64,000 nt of DNA, from contig JAEVLN010000003.1 in assembly GCA_018350325.1 (NCBI GenBank), positions 4,106,745 through 4,170,744 on the forward strand. The letters are read 5' to 3'. The stretch's first letter is position 1. Each line of letters begins with the position of its first letter. The stretch is from Globodera rostochiensis. Taxonomy: Eukaryota; Nematoda; Chromadorea; Rhabditida; Heteroderidae. The position numbers and the translations under genes are program-made. Positions 1-13,460 of the stretch are shown one piece after another. The notes under the pieces were generated by a model that saw nothing but the letters and a program-made list of their open reading frames with translations, had not been told where the DNA came from and searched no databases.

Positions 1-341
1 GGGTTTATCGGACGGGGGGGCATATTTATCAATCTCACCTTCTTTTTTGCTTTCATTGATTTAATTCGATTCTTCTTTATTTTACTATATATGGGTACAT
101 TCATTTTGTTTTTTGGCCGTTTATAAATCACAATTTATTATTTGATAAAACTTCAGAAAGAATTGTTTTGCCGAAATGTCAACATTTTATGTTGTGTAAA
201 ATTGATTAAAAACGATTTAAGTTTTTGACTTTTTTCTCGCCGCATTCAATTGTTGAACATCATTATAACACAGAATCGCGCTCTGATTGTTCAAAATCCA
301 TTGCCAGAAAACATCCTTTTAGAAGAAGTTTTGGACGAGTG
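1..341. other. Upstream region of lin-37, no gene seen
   Basis: AT-rich sequence with no supported exon. A pyrimidine-rich stretch ending in AG at 321-322 lies 19 bases before the lin-37 ATG and could be a spliced-leader trans-splice acceptor, as is common in nematodes. No promoter motif is claimed. Confidence 0.5.
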
Positions 342-2739
342 ATGGCCGATCGGGAAAGTCTTGAGGATTTTTTGACACCGACGACGCCCACCAAATGCAG
401 CGATGCCGCACAGAGTGGGGTTGGTGTGCTTTTTGAGTCGGGCATTTTGGACATTCGGTTACGTACTTTTCTGTGTGGCATTTTTTTATCGGGCAATCAG
501 ATTCTCCAAACCCAAAGAAAATCCCTCCCCATTTGCTATTTTTTGAGCACGGTTTTGTGTTGTGTATTTTTGCCTCTTCTGATCACTTTGCCTTTTTTGG
601 TGATCAGACGTCTTCCTCCGCCACTGATCAGCACCAGCAGCCGCCGGACTCGCCGAGCAAACAGTTGGCGCGCAGTCGACTCGGCAACCTTTTGGGTCAA
701 ATACGCAAAGGCGACGCGGCTGCATACGCCACCAAAGATGGCGGCGGAGTTGAGGGCGTATCCGGACGACTTGATGAACATCAACAGCAGCTGCGCGAAA
801 TGTAATTACCATATTATTGTACACACTTTAAATTCGAAATTTATCAAAAATAAATTAATTTTGGCCATTTTTCAACCGCTGGTTCTTCGATTTATAGTAT
901 ACTTAAAAGGAAGTTGTTTGGCTAAAAACAAAAAATTCTTAACAAAAAGCAACTTAGTTTTTAATTGATTGCGGAGTATTTGTTTTCAATTAATTATCCA
1001 ATCACTGAATTTTCTTTTCCCTTTTCCCCCGGGCAGGGAAACGGACTTCGAGGACGAGCTGGGCGGGAGGCATGGCGCAAGGCGGCACCACGTCAAGAAG
1101 TTGAGACGAGAAAAGCGTATGACTCTTTTTTGCCCAAATTTTGGGTGTGCAATAAACAATATTTTGGCACCACATTTTAAGCTTCTTTGTGTAAAGAAAC
1201 CCACGCCTTTTCATCTTTTATGAGCTTCGCCCGTTGGTTTAGTTCATTTTAGAATTTGCAAAATTCCCGAAACCGTTCCGGAGACCAAATTCTTTTATTT
1301 TTTGTAACAGGGTATTCCCGGGATTTATAAAATCATAAAAATTCTGTACAAAGTCAGCAGCAAAAAGTGTCTGTGTGTCCATTTCCATCGGTTAAAAATG
1401 GCAAAGCAAAATCCCCCCTCAGGCGTTGTGTTCGAACTGCGCGGCAAGCCGTTTGGACTTCGTGATTGTGGGCATTCGGAGACGGTGTACGCGCTATGCC
1501 GTAAATGGATGTACGGGAAGGACGACGAGCCGCCGACAGAGGAACAGGACGCCGAGGGTGAGCAGCAGCAGACGGAGGACGGCGGCAACAGCCTGTTTGA
1601 CATGGGCGCCCATCGGTCGTTGGTCCGTCCGTTTTGTTTGTTAAGTGCCACCATTGTTCAAAAGTTACCCCCCCCCCCCCTCTCCCACAATCGGTCTGAT
1701 CAATCTAATTGTAACCGAGTTCGGTGGTCTGATAATCCAAAACCATTCTGAAGGTCCTTGTCCCGATTAATCAGATTAATCGAACCATCACCGACACATA
1801 GGTCAAGATAGCAAACTGATCAATCTATCGATCACTTCCGATCATGTCGATCTCTGCTATTCAAGGATTTGTTGGCCACCAAAAACATTTTCGCGCTGCC
1901 GCCGCCACGTCCGGACGCTCCTCCGTTACTGGACCCGCGCCCGCAACGACTCATCCGCCGCGTGGGCAACCAACGAGCGACGCTGATCAGTGCCGAAGAC
2001 GGGGACATGAACGCGGTGTTGGATGAGCATTTGCAGCATTGGAAGAGAGTGAAGCAAAAGTGGGTGGGCATTTTGTTGTTGTTGTCTGCTTGCTGATCAC
2101 TTTGTCCAAAAAATTGAACCATCTGCTGATCAAAGCAACCCCCGATAATTTTGATTTGAACTGCTGTTCACATCCAGATCGTTTAGAAAATCGATGGTCC
2201 TGATTGGGGTTGCCGGTTTGAGACTGAACCGAAAACCCGAGAAATTTTGTTGAGAAACCGCCAACACCCCTATTCCTGATCATTATTAGTCCCTGGATCA
2301 TCTCGTTTACTCTTCGATAGAATGGTTCCATTAATTTATGGATGGCGGGAGGGGGGCGACTGAACATAAATGTACCTACCGCTGCACCCCCTCCCCCCTT
2401 ATCGTTGGGTCGGCCGCTACACTACATTCTTTCCGATTGAAACGAAAATTATCTTTTTTTTTTTGCAATTTTAGTAATTAAAAATATTAGAAAAATTTGT
2501 ACAACTTAAGTGTATTTCATATAATTTTGTTTCTCTCTCTTTTTTGCTCAGTTGGAACGAGTACAGTCGAAAGCGTGAGCAGCGTTATGCCGACAGTTTG
2601 GTGAGAAAAACAAAAAAGAATTAAAATGTTTTGTGCTTTAATAATAATTTTATTATTTAATTACACATTCATTCATTCATTTATTCAGCAACTGTTGCGG
2701 ACAGTCTACGGAATTGCGCAGCAAACACAGCAAATGTGA
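342..2739 (+). CDS. lin-37: LIN-37 homologue, DREAM/MuvB complex subunit
   Basis: LIN-37 is a core subunit of the MuvB/DREAM complex, which represses cell-cycle and developmental genes in the nucleus. Exons: 342-419, 608-801, 1037-1116, 1423-about 1622, 1866-2059, 2552-2600, 2689-2739; about 281 residues. Three blocks match the family in order. First is an N-terminal helix (ARSRLGNLLGQIRKGD) followed by a basic patch (RRHHVKKLRREKR). Second is a core block VVFELRGKPFGL...VYALCRKWM, matching the LIN37 segment that ends in CRAWM. Third is a C-terminal helix built across two introns (LQHWKRVKQ/NWNEYSRKREQRYADS then LQLLRTVYG), matching the human WKRIRQRWKE...RYSESMKILREMY region. A KNIFALPPP motif matches the human VYKLPPP linker. 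Phases close at every junction; only the donor ending exon 4 (1622 or about 1655) is uncertain. The glutamine- and acid-rich linker in exon 4 is typical of a disordered region. The match is recalled, not searched. Confidence 0.85.
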
Positions 2740-4265
2740 GAATGCTGTGACAATCGATCGGACAACACAAATCAATCAAGCGCAACTCTTGGCATACGAA
2801 CTGCTCGAATTTCATTTTTTTTCTTAATCATCTTTATATTATTTGAAGATACAAACTGCTCGAATTCATTCTTAATCATCTTTTTATTATTTTAAGATTT
2901 GCATTATATTTAAAGTAGGATTGGCACCTCAAAAAAGTGGACCATGCCGCCCCGACCATCTTTGATGTCCCCCGACCTTTCAACCTCGAGGAATCCCGAG
3001 AATTTCTCTCCCGAACACGTCGGGTGCCATCGCTAATATTTAAAGATTGAATAATTTACATTTTGTCAAATCCAGACATTTCTCACCATTTTTTGATTGA
3101 CGGAATTGGTGAAGACTTTTGCCCGTCTTTTTGATTTGTTTGCCCAAAAAAGATAAGCGAATATTTTTGACAAGAAATGTGCATGGTTATCATTGTTATT
3201 CCCATGGATTTTAAAGACCAATTTTTCGTGGCCATCCGTCCGTCAATTTCTCAGACAAACAAAAAAAATGTTTGTCGAAAAATTATCGGACCATCTCACA
3301 ACCAACCCATTCGATATATCCTAGCTATTATTTGTTTTGTGTGCTTTTATAATAATAATAATCGGATTTGTTTATTGACTTTTGAAAAAATAGAAACATT
3401 CTAAGATATGTTAAATCCAGTAATTATGCGTAAAAACACTTTGAAGCTAAACTGCCCGAAAAACGACAAAACACTGACTCTTTTTTGCGTTGATGAACTT
3501 TTTTCAGAAAAATTTTATTGTGAGCCCCGCCATACCGGTACATACATATTGATGTGCTTTTTCTGAGGAGGTACACAAATACCAAACAACCAACCACCTT
3601 AAAGAAAGATGGGCGACGGGTAGGACATGTCATCGTCGGTCTGTCCCCCCCCCCATTTTTGCTGCTGCTCTAAACTCTTTCAGCAGGGCGTCGATCGCGT
3701 CTTTTATTGGTCTTTTCTCCTTTATTCATTCGAAAAGCCATGCAAAATTTTGCAAATAATAAAAACAAAAAATTTTGGTGCTTTTACGTGGGTTGCCGTT
3801 TGGTCCCCATTTTTTTATTATGCAATGAATTAAACGAACTGGTTTTCACTAAGTTTTTGTTCTTCTTACATTCCTTACTCAATCAATAGACAGACTGTTA
3901 CCATATTTTATTTTAGTCCATTTGGAAACCCGAATTCGTCCAAATATATGACTCCTCTCGATCTCAAAGCATGAATCTGCAAAAAATTTGCATGGAAGCC
4001 GATGTGAAGCAAGTTATAAGCACTGGACTGAAATGTCCTTTCAATGGGGGCTCTGTTGTCCAATGCTTAGTAAATGAACATAATACTAGAGTTGGTCGGG
4101 ACCGGGATTTCAGCAAATTTAAAACCGGGAATTTAATAGGGGATAAAACCGGGAATTCCCGGTTTTTTTCCCGGTCCCGGTGAGACCCGGGACTGAGGTA
4201 CTCGTTTGTACTTTTTTTCAGTACCTTAGTCCCGGAACCGGGAAAAATGACCAAATACCGTTCAA
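2740..4265. other. Intergenic region, AT-rich, no gene seen
   Basis: Only short unsupported reading frames. A block near 2940-3030 is rich in CCCCGAC/CTCGAG words that recur elsewhere in the window. 4105-4245 has repeated ACCGGGA / TCCCGGT words that are self-complementary and could fold. Confidence 0.5.
3990..4062. repeat. Dispersed repeat, copy 1 (pair at 31248-31318)
   Basis: About 70 bases beginning GAAGCCGATGTGAAGCAAG resemble 31248-31318, beginning GAAGCCGTTATGAAGAAAG. Both contain forms of CTGGACTGA, GTGTCCCTTTCA and TTGTCCA. The second copy is in a filamin intron. Family unknown. Confidence 0.6.
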
Positions 4266-4271
4266 TATGGG

Positions 4272-4661
4272 TCAAGCGAGTAGGGGTCGTTTGCGTCTGG
4301 CCAGTTGCGTCTGGCCGTTTGCGTCTGGCCGTTTGCGTCTGGCCGTTTGCGTCTCAGGGCCGTTTGCGTCTGGTCGTTTGCGTCTGGCCGGTCGAGTCCC
4401 AGTACAAAAAAGGTCGACTAAGTCCCACCAACAAAAAACATTCGCTGCGCTGTGCTGGCAGTTATGTTCCCCAACGGTCTTCAGGACAACATCGTCCAGT
4501 GATGTGTGCACGCGCCCCCGGCATTTGACATCACTTCGTTGATGTTCGCAGCGCCAAAATTTGACATCTCTGTCGGCGTTGAACATGTGGAAGACGTACA
4601 GGCAGCCCTCATGTTCAAGCTTTTTGTTGTTTTTCTTGGTTTTTATTTCTTGAATTTCCAT
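4272..4661 (-). CDS. FLYWCH-type zinc-finger ORF inside the foldback element
   Basis: A 129-codon frame with ATG at 4661. Residues about 19-70 have the FLYWCH layout: YVFHMFNADRDVKFWRCEH, then KCRGRVHT, then GEHNC. The Cys...Cys...His...Cys/His spacing and the WRC and KCRGR words are characteristic of this DNA-binding finger, common in nematode regulators and Mutator-like transposons. The last ligand is HNC rather than the usual HNH, though another His follows. The C-terminus runs into the terminal inverted repeat and becomes a low-complexity RRKRPDANG repeat, so the protein end is element-derived. It may be a captured gene fragment or transposon remnant; expression is unknown. Confidence 0.6.
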   Translation of the reverse strand: MEIQEIKTKKNNKKLEHEGCLYVFHMFNADRDVKFWRCEHQRSDVKCRGRVHTSLDDVVLKTVGEHNCQHSAANVFCWWDLVDLFCTGTRPARRKRPDANGPETQTARRKRPDANGQTQLARRKRPLLA

Positions 4662-4870
4662 TTACGCTAAAACATGAACTTTGAAGAAAATAGTAGATTG
4701 AAATTGATTTTGCGGTAAAAACATTTTTTATTGTGCGACTTAGTCTGCCTTTTTAAGTACTGAGACGCAAACGGCCAGACGCAAACGGCCAGACGCAAAC
4801 GGCCCTGAGACGCAAACGGCCAGACGCAAACGGCCAGACGCAACTGGCCAGACGCAAACGGCCCGCTTCG
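4278..4870. mobile_element. Foldback / Mutator-like element nested in the TIR element
   Basis: 593 bp flanked by identical 9-base GGGTCAAGC at 4269-4277 and 4871-4879, a target-site duplication of the length made by Mutator-like transposons. The ends are long inverted repeats of about 130-150 bp built from the short unit GTTTGCGTCTGGCC (left about 4285-4395, right about 4760-4865). Both arms also share an inner segment around CAGTAC...AAAAAGG...GACTAAGTC. It carries a FLYWCH zinc-finger reading frame but no transposase, so it is probably non-autonomous. Confidence 0.75.
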
Positions 4871-5460
4871 GGGTCAAGCCCAGCAGCAGACAAAAATGAA
4901 CGTGCGCCAAACTTTACGCAATTTTACCACTAATTCAAAAAAATAACCATGCGGCAGACAGCGCATGGTCAGACACTTATCCCTCACCATTGGAATTTCT
5001 TTCGATTTTCGAAAGCCTGTAACACAGGCTAATGCTTATATTTCGTGACCAAATTTAGTAGACGAGCTTCTAGTGCTCCCTTCTTATCCCTACCAAAATT
5101 TGGTGGAGTTTGAAGAATTTTGAAAAAATTTGGTCTGAAAAATTTGAACGTTTTTGACTATAACTCATGAAAAATGTATTAATCAAAAAGTTGATGTATT
5201 AATGGATGCATTATATTGTTTTCTATGGGTGGTGAAAATTTAAAGAAAATCGTCGCATGTAGCGGGAATTAGTCGCATCGGAAGTGCGGGATGCTTTTTT
5301 GTTGGTTAAAAAAGGTGAGAGAGAACGCCAAAGGAAGAGAACATGTTAGAGATAAAAGGGAAAAGCGAGATAGTACAGGGGTTTTTCTCTGCTGCTGGGC
5401 TTGACCCATAGTGACCGTTTTATGTAAGCGGCTTCCGCTTCCGGCCCGACGCCCCCATCG

Positions 5461-5755
5461 TTAACCCGGGTTTAGGCCCGTTAACCCGGGTTTAGGCCCG
5501 TTAACCCGGGTTTAGGCCCGTTAACCCGGGTTTAGGCCCGTTAACCCGGGTTTAGGCCCGTTAACCCGGGTTTAGGCCCGTTAACCCGGGTTTAGGCCCG
5601 TTAACCCGGGTTTAGGTCCGTTAACCCGGGTTTAGGTCCGTTAACCCGGGTTTAGGCCCGTTAACCCGGGTTTAGGCCCGTTAACCCGGGTTTAGGCCCG
5701 TTAACCCGGGTTTAGGCCCGTTAACCCGGGTTTAGGCCCGTTAACCCGGGTTTAG
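5461..5755. repeat. 20-bp satellite, about 15 copies
   Basis: Near-perfect tandem array of TTAACCCGGGTTTAGGCCCG with only two variant units (GGTCCG). Each unit contains the palindrome TTAACCCGGGTTTA-like core, so single strands could fold. The high identity suggests recent expansion. Confidence 0.95.
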
Positions 5756-6343
5756 CACTTAACCCGAAGACGAGCACCAGGCCCCTGCTTTCATAAACCA
5801 AACATTTGAACTCTATAATCCTTTTTCATAAATATTTTAAATGAAAATTGCATTAGCTTGATAATTGTTACTTTAGCAACAACCATCGATAGATTAATGA
5901 TTGAAGGAGGGCGAAACCTTTTCTTTTAATTCGGGGGATTTGAAACATTTTTGGCCTGGGGGGATCGACCTCCTGAAATCGACTTTTTTCTAGTCCAAAA
6001 ATCAAGATAAAATTGCATTTTAATATTTGGTGTGCAACTGCGAAATTGATTTATTGTTAGATTTAATAAGCATTTTACCTTAATTTGGTGCCTATTTTGT
6101 GTCTATTTCGGGGGTTTGGAGCCTATTTTAGGCGCGTATTTCGCGTTTTAGTGCCTAAAAATGCCAGCCATATTTATAACTTGCTTCATTAGTGATTTTC
6201 GACAAAAAATCTTTCAGATTCGTGCATTAGAACTCAAGATGAGTCGATTCACATATAGGTTATCGAATTCTGTGAGGTACATATCCATCTTTTTTTAATT
6301 TTACCCCTCGAATTTTAATGTTTTTTTTTGTTGTTATTTTTTA
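5756..6343. other. Upstream region of pcyt-1
   Basis: AT-rich, no exon seen. A strong pyrimidine tract ending in AG at 6343-6344 lies 16 bases before the pcyt-1 ATG and is a good candidate for spliced-leader trans-splicing. Confidence 0.45.
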
Positions 6344-6360
6344 GACAAAATTTTATTGTA

Positions 6361-9604
<3,244 letters not shown>

Positions 9605-10372
9605 ACTGATCGGTGTGCGGCGATGGACGAAACGCAAAATGTTAAAGCAAATATATAATTATATTTTATGATATTGGTTGCCTGCCTTCTGACATGACGA
9701 GAGAATATATATTTTATTGTTATTATACTTAACAACAATAATCCCCCCAACATAATCTGTGATGAAAATGATTGATTGGTTATTTTTTGTGCTTGTTCTG
9801 TGCGCCTTATATTTTATATGCTTTTGGTTGAAGGACGTTATACCTAAACGCTCAAATACTGTAGAGTTGGATTTATGGCGTAGTGCAGTTTCAAAACGTT
9901 GGCATACTGTATTTATACAACAGAAACAGTGCATTTTTTGCTCTGAGCCAAGGTCCAAAAAGGATGAATTTACCGATTTTTTGATGAAAACAAAAAATAT
10001 TTTTAAAAATTAAAAAATGTTTTTAAAAAAAAATTTCCCATAATACGATGTGCGGCCGGTTACCCCACATTTGCGGACCAGACTTTTGCGGCCAAAATGT
10101 GAAGGAATTTTATGGCCCTTTTCGGACATTTGCGGCCTCAGCCAAAATAAAACATTTGCGGGCCGTCATTTTGCCAAAAAAAACATTAATTAAAAGTCCA
10201 TAATTATTTTCACTTTATGTCTCAGTACATAATGCTTCTTCGTTTCGATTAGTATCATTATCGTATCGCAAAATCAAGCTCTAACAAAGTTTCTTGCGTT
10301 TTTCACTTAAATTGTCGGATCAGCTTGTAAGACCTGATTTTGGACCGGACCTGTAAAGTGGTTTTGAGATGA
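9605..10372. other. Intergenic region 3' of pcyt-1
   Basis: Contains the pcyt-1 3' UTR and an 83-codon frame from ATG 9762 with a hydrophobic start that resembles no known protein. At 10045-10175 there are degenerate TTGCGGCC / CATTTGCGG words. No supported gene. Confidence 0.4.
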
Positions 10373-10583
10373 TCAGTACTTCAAATCATTCGACATTCGG
10401 ATTGGAAGCGGGACGAGACGGACAATGAACACCTCTTTCTTATCCATGGAAATGCCCTTTTTCACATCCCCAGTCCGTTTGATGACGGCACTTTTCAAAT
10501 ACCTAAATGATGGTTCTTTGCAGCAGCAAGCGGTTGAAGAAAATCTCCAAAAGAGACGTGCACACCAGGGCGGAGCTGAGAAT
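10373..10583 (-). pseudogene. Possible VTT-domain (TMEM64/TVP38-like) gene relic
   Basis: Two minus-strand frames adjoin with a one-base shift near 10504. The first reads SSALVCTSLLEIFFNRLLLQ then RTII and a stop. The second reads RYLKSAVIKRTGDV, then KKEVFIVRLVPLPIR. Together they resemble the VTT/SNARE-associated family: a hydrophobic helix, an R-Y-L basic loop, then a helix with VRL.PLP. No matching upstream or downstream exons are seen and the frame is broken, so I read it as a fragment. The similarity is weak and recalled only. Confidence 0.3.
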
Positions 10584-11320
10584 CTTAAACACAAAAATTT
10601 AATTTGATTTAATCCGAAATTCAACAAAACCGTTTAAGACATTTTTACAATTAAAAATGCATATATTTTTCATCTCTTCAATGAGACAAAACAAACGGTA
10701 CCATTTTTAGGCTCGATAACAACCATGAGCTGAGTTATAGAGGTTTAAAAACAAAATCGCTCAAAAAGGGGTCCGTTAGGCTTAGGCCTAAGCCACCCTA
10801 AGCTTTGGGGTTCATTAGGCTAAGATTGGAATTTTTGATGAAAATAAGTGAAACTTAAAACAAAAATAGGCCCCCTTATGCTTTTTCAATTCGCGGTGCA
10901 TTTGTCGCGGTGCAAATGTCGCGTTTACCCTTGCGGCGCATTTGTCGCGGCGCAAATGTCCACCACAAACCAAATAAACAAACAAAATACCATTTGAAAG
11001 CCGGGGTTCGTACGGTCGGGGTCAGTTTGGCGCCATAGGGCTGCGATTTATATGGAAATCCATATTTCTTTTTGCGCATTTGGCACAGCGTAAAATGCCA
11101 TAAATGGGTTTTTTGCTTTGGTTGGAGCTTCTAGAGCCCATTTTATAATCCAATTCCATATTTCGCTATTTTTATCCATATTTCTTCTATTTAGAAAATC
11201 GTGCCCATTTTTATCCATGTTTTGCAATTTTTCATCCATATTTTATGGCCATATTTTGAGATTTTTTATCCATAATCGCAGCCCTATTTATAACTTTTTT
11301 ATTTACTAAAGGACAAAAAA
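10584..11320. other. Intergenic, short degenerate repeats
   Basis: 10895-10965 has repeats around GCGGYGCATTTGTCGCGG. 11045-11285 has many CCATATTT / ATCCATATT words in both orientations. No gene supported. Confidence 0.5.
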
Positions 11321-11464
11321 GGACGGGTAGCCTAAATAAAGTACAAATCATTAAAAAAAGTACGTATATGTACTTTCATTTAAGTACTTTATTTGAGGTG
11401 TCCCAATCTTTACAATTTGAAATGTATTTTTTTAAGATTTGTACTTTATTTAGGCTACCCGTCC
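11321..11464. mobile_element. 144-bp MITE with near-perfect terminal inverted repeats
   Basis: The left end GGACGGGTAGCCTAAATAAA, continuing GTACAAATC, is mirrored at the right end (GATTTGTAC...TTTATTTAGGCTACCCGTCC). The arms are about 38 bases and nearly perfect. The interior is AT-rich and non-coding. Flanks are A-rich, so the target duplication is unclear. Confidence 0.85.
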
Positions 11465-11727
11465 AAATAAAAACGGTCATTTCAAGTTATAAATAACGAT
11501 TTTACATTCAAAAATTATTGTGGCTACAGTACCCCCAAATGACGGCCAGTGCCATTTGTTGCATAGATGGCCAAGGGGGGGGGGGGTCAGACCCCCCCCC
11601 CCACCACGCCGCACTCGGGCACCGCCCGACTATACCATCTCGCACCAAAATTTTAAAAAGAAAATTTTTTCTCAGAAAAAAAGAGAGAAATAACATCGCA
11701 AATGTAATTTTTGGACCAATTTTTCTT

Positions 11728-11800
11728 AACAAATTGAGCCAAAAAAATGTCAAAAAAATTTCCGCCGCCGGACCTCTCCCATTCCCAAAAAGCATCAAAA
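11728..11800 (+). repeat. SINE-like family, partial copy
   Basis: Contains CTTAACAAATTGAG, then a shortened hairpin region (CCGCCGCCGG), then GACCTCTCCCATTCCCAAAA. These match, in order, the body of the family copies at 62500-62780 and 60100-60215. Confidence 0.55.
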
Positions 11801-11964
11801 AAAGCGAATTTTTAAAATTCCTCCCGTAGCTCATCGCAGAAAAGCCGCAGAGCTTAGCGTTTTTTGGGGGGGGGGTGTAGGGAATGGTCCTAAACATATG
11901 ACCACCAAAAAACTGAGAGTCCGTGCCAGGGACGATATGGCCAAAAGCCTTGGATTTCGTTGTT

Positions 11965-12260
11965 GGTTGTCCGACGGCGCCGAGAGGCTTTAATATTTAA
12001 ATTTTTGTTAATTGCTCCAAAATTAACGTAAAATGATCAAGAGATTCAATGTTTTGAGATTTGAAAATGGCTTTTTTCAATTTGAATATGTGTATAATTT
12101 TAGATTCAAATTTTAAGTAATTTTTGTTTAGAAAATTCATCCAAAAATTGCAAACATAATTATTTTAAGAAATGATTGAGGGGAAGTGTATGTGAGTAGA
12201 GGAAAAACGATAAACAAGTTTGAAGTCAAGCGGGTTCGAACCCAACACTCACCATAATGA
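11965..12260 (-). mobile_element. SINE-like family copy, degenerate
   Basis: Read on the minus strand, a B-box-like GGGTTCGAACCC at about 12232-12243 is followed by GCTTGACTTC, matching the 62.7-kb copy. About 260 bases further is a degraded GGCGCCGTCGG, the remains of the family hairpin. No clear A box. Confidence 0.5.
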
Positions 12261-12539
12261 GAGAAGAAGTTGAAGGAAGACAAAAAGGAAGAAAAGAAAG
12301 AAAGGAGCGAGGAAGAGAGAGTGCGAGTGTGGTAACGAATGTGCAGACAATAGAGAGAATGGGAAGAAAAGGAAGGAGTATTATTTCTTCTCTTTCTTTT
12401 TCACCCCTTCAAAAGCATCGGAAATTGTTTTTGTTTTTTGGAAATATGCGGCTAACAAACAGGACTGGGAAAAGGAAAAGCACGAACGAGAAAAGGAGGA
12501 AACCACGGAAAGGCAAAAAGGGAGAATGTGAATAGTGGC

Positions 12540-13060
12540 AACAATGAAGAAGCCAAAAGGGAAAAGCCTTAAATGGAATCAACGGGGAAAATGCCAAAAA
12601 GGAAGAAGCTAAAAGGGAAAAGCACTAAATGGAATCAACGGGGAAAATGCCAAAAAGGAAGAAACCAAAAGGGAAAAGCCTTAAATGGAATCAACGGGGA
12701 AAATGCCAAAAAGGAAGAAGCTAAAAGGGAAAAGCACTAAATGGAATCAACGGGGAAAATGCCAAACGAAGAAGCTAAAAGGGAAAAGCACTAAATGGAA
12801 TCAACGGGGAAAATGCCAAAAAGGAAGAAACTAAAAGGAAAAAACCTTAAATGGAATCAACGGGGAAAATGCCAAAAAGGAAGAAACTAAAAGGAAAAAG
12901 CCTTAAATGGAATCAACGGGGAAAATGCCAAAAAGGAAGAAGCTAAAAGGGAAAAGCACTAAATGGAATCAACGGGGAAAATGCCAAAAAGGAAGAAGCC
13001 AAAAGGGAAATGTCAAATGAGAGAAACGCCAAATGGGAGAAAATGCCAAAAGGGAGAATG
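12540..13060. repeat. About 53-bp minisatellite, about 9 copies
   Basis: Tandem units containing AAATGGAATCAACGGGGAAA, then ATGCCAAAAAGGAAGAAGC, with decaying copies at the right end (GAGAAACGCCAAATGGGAG). Preceded by a purine-rich tract at 12255-12540. No coding potential. Confidence 0.9.
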
Positions 13061-13169
13061 AAATAAAAATTGAGGATTTAAAGTGTTTTTAAATCGGTTC
13101 AAATTTTCAAATTTTTTGAAAAAACAATATTTTTAGAAAAGTAAAGCGTCCCCCTATGGTTTTGCGACG

Positions 13170-13460
13170 ACCCCCCCCCCCCCCCCCCCCGTCTGTGAAA
13201 GTCGATTTCAAAGTCGAGAAAAAGGTGTTTCTAGGAGTGTCGGGCGACGAAATGTCCGACTCGTCGAAATGTCCAACTCGACGAAATGTCCGACTCGTCG
13301 AAATGTCCGCCGCGAAATGTCCCACTCGTCGAAATGTCCAACTCGGCGAAATGTCCGACTCGATGAAATGTCCCACTCGACGAAATGTCCGTCTCGACGA
13401 AATGTCCGACTCGTCGAAATGTCCACTCGGCGAAATGTCCGACTAGGCGAATTGAGAAGA
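13170..13460. repeat. Poly-C tract and 16-18-bp minisatellite
   Basis: A run of about 18 C at 13172-13190, then about 12 units of CGAAATGTCCGACTCG with small variations (13250-13446). The array is open in several frames on both strands, but those frames are repeat artefacts. Confidence 0.9.

Larger units (their letters stand above)
4266..5410. mobile_element. TIR element with TA target duplication, interrupted
   Basis: The left end (TA at 4266-4267, then TGGGTCAAGC) resumes after an insertion at 4871 as GGGTCAAGCCCAGCAGCAGA. Its reverse complement closes the element at about 5386-5408, followed by TA at 5409-5410. Without the insertion the element would be about 540 bp, too short for a transposase, so a Tc1/mariner-type MITE is likely. 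No internal gene is seen. Confidence 0.75.

Noticed and set aside
5461..5755. CRISPR array
   Set aside because: Tandem repeats without spacers in a eukaryotic genome.
9762..10013. 83-codon frame with a hydrophobic start after pcyt-1
   Set aside because: No recognisable family, overlaps the expected 3' UTR and a similar-length antisense frame; cannot be supported as a gene.
12257..12535. Arg/Lys-rich 92-codon frame
   Set aside because: Purine-rich simple sequence leading into a minisatellite.
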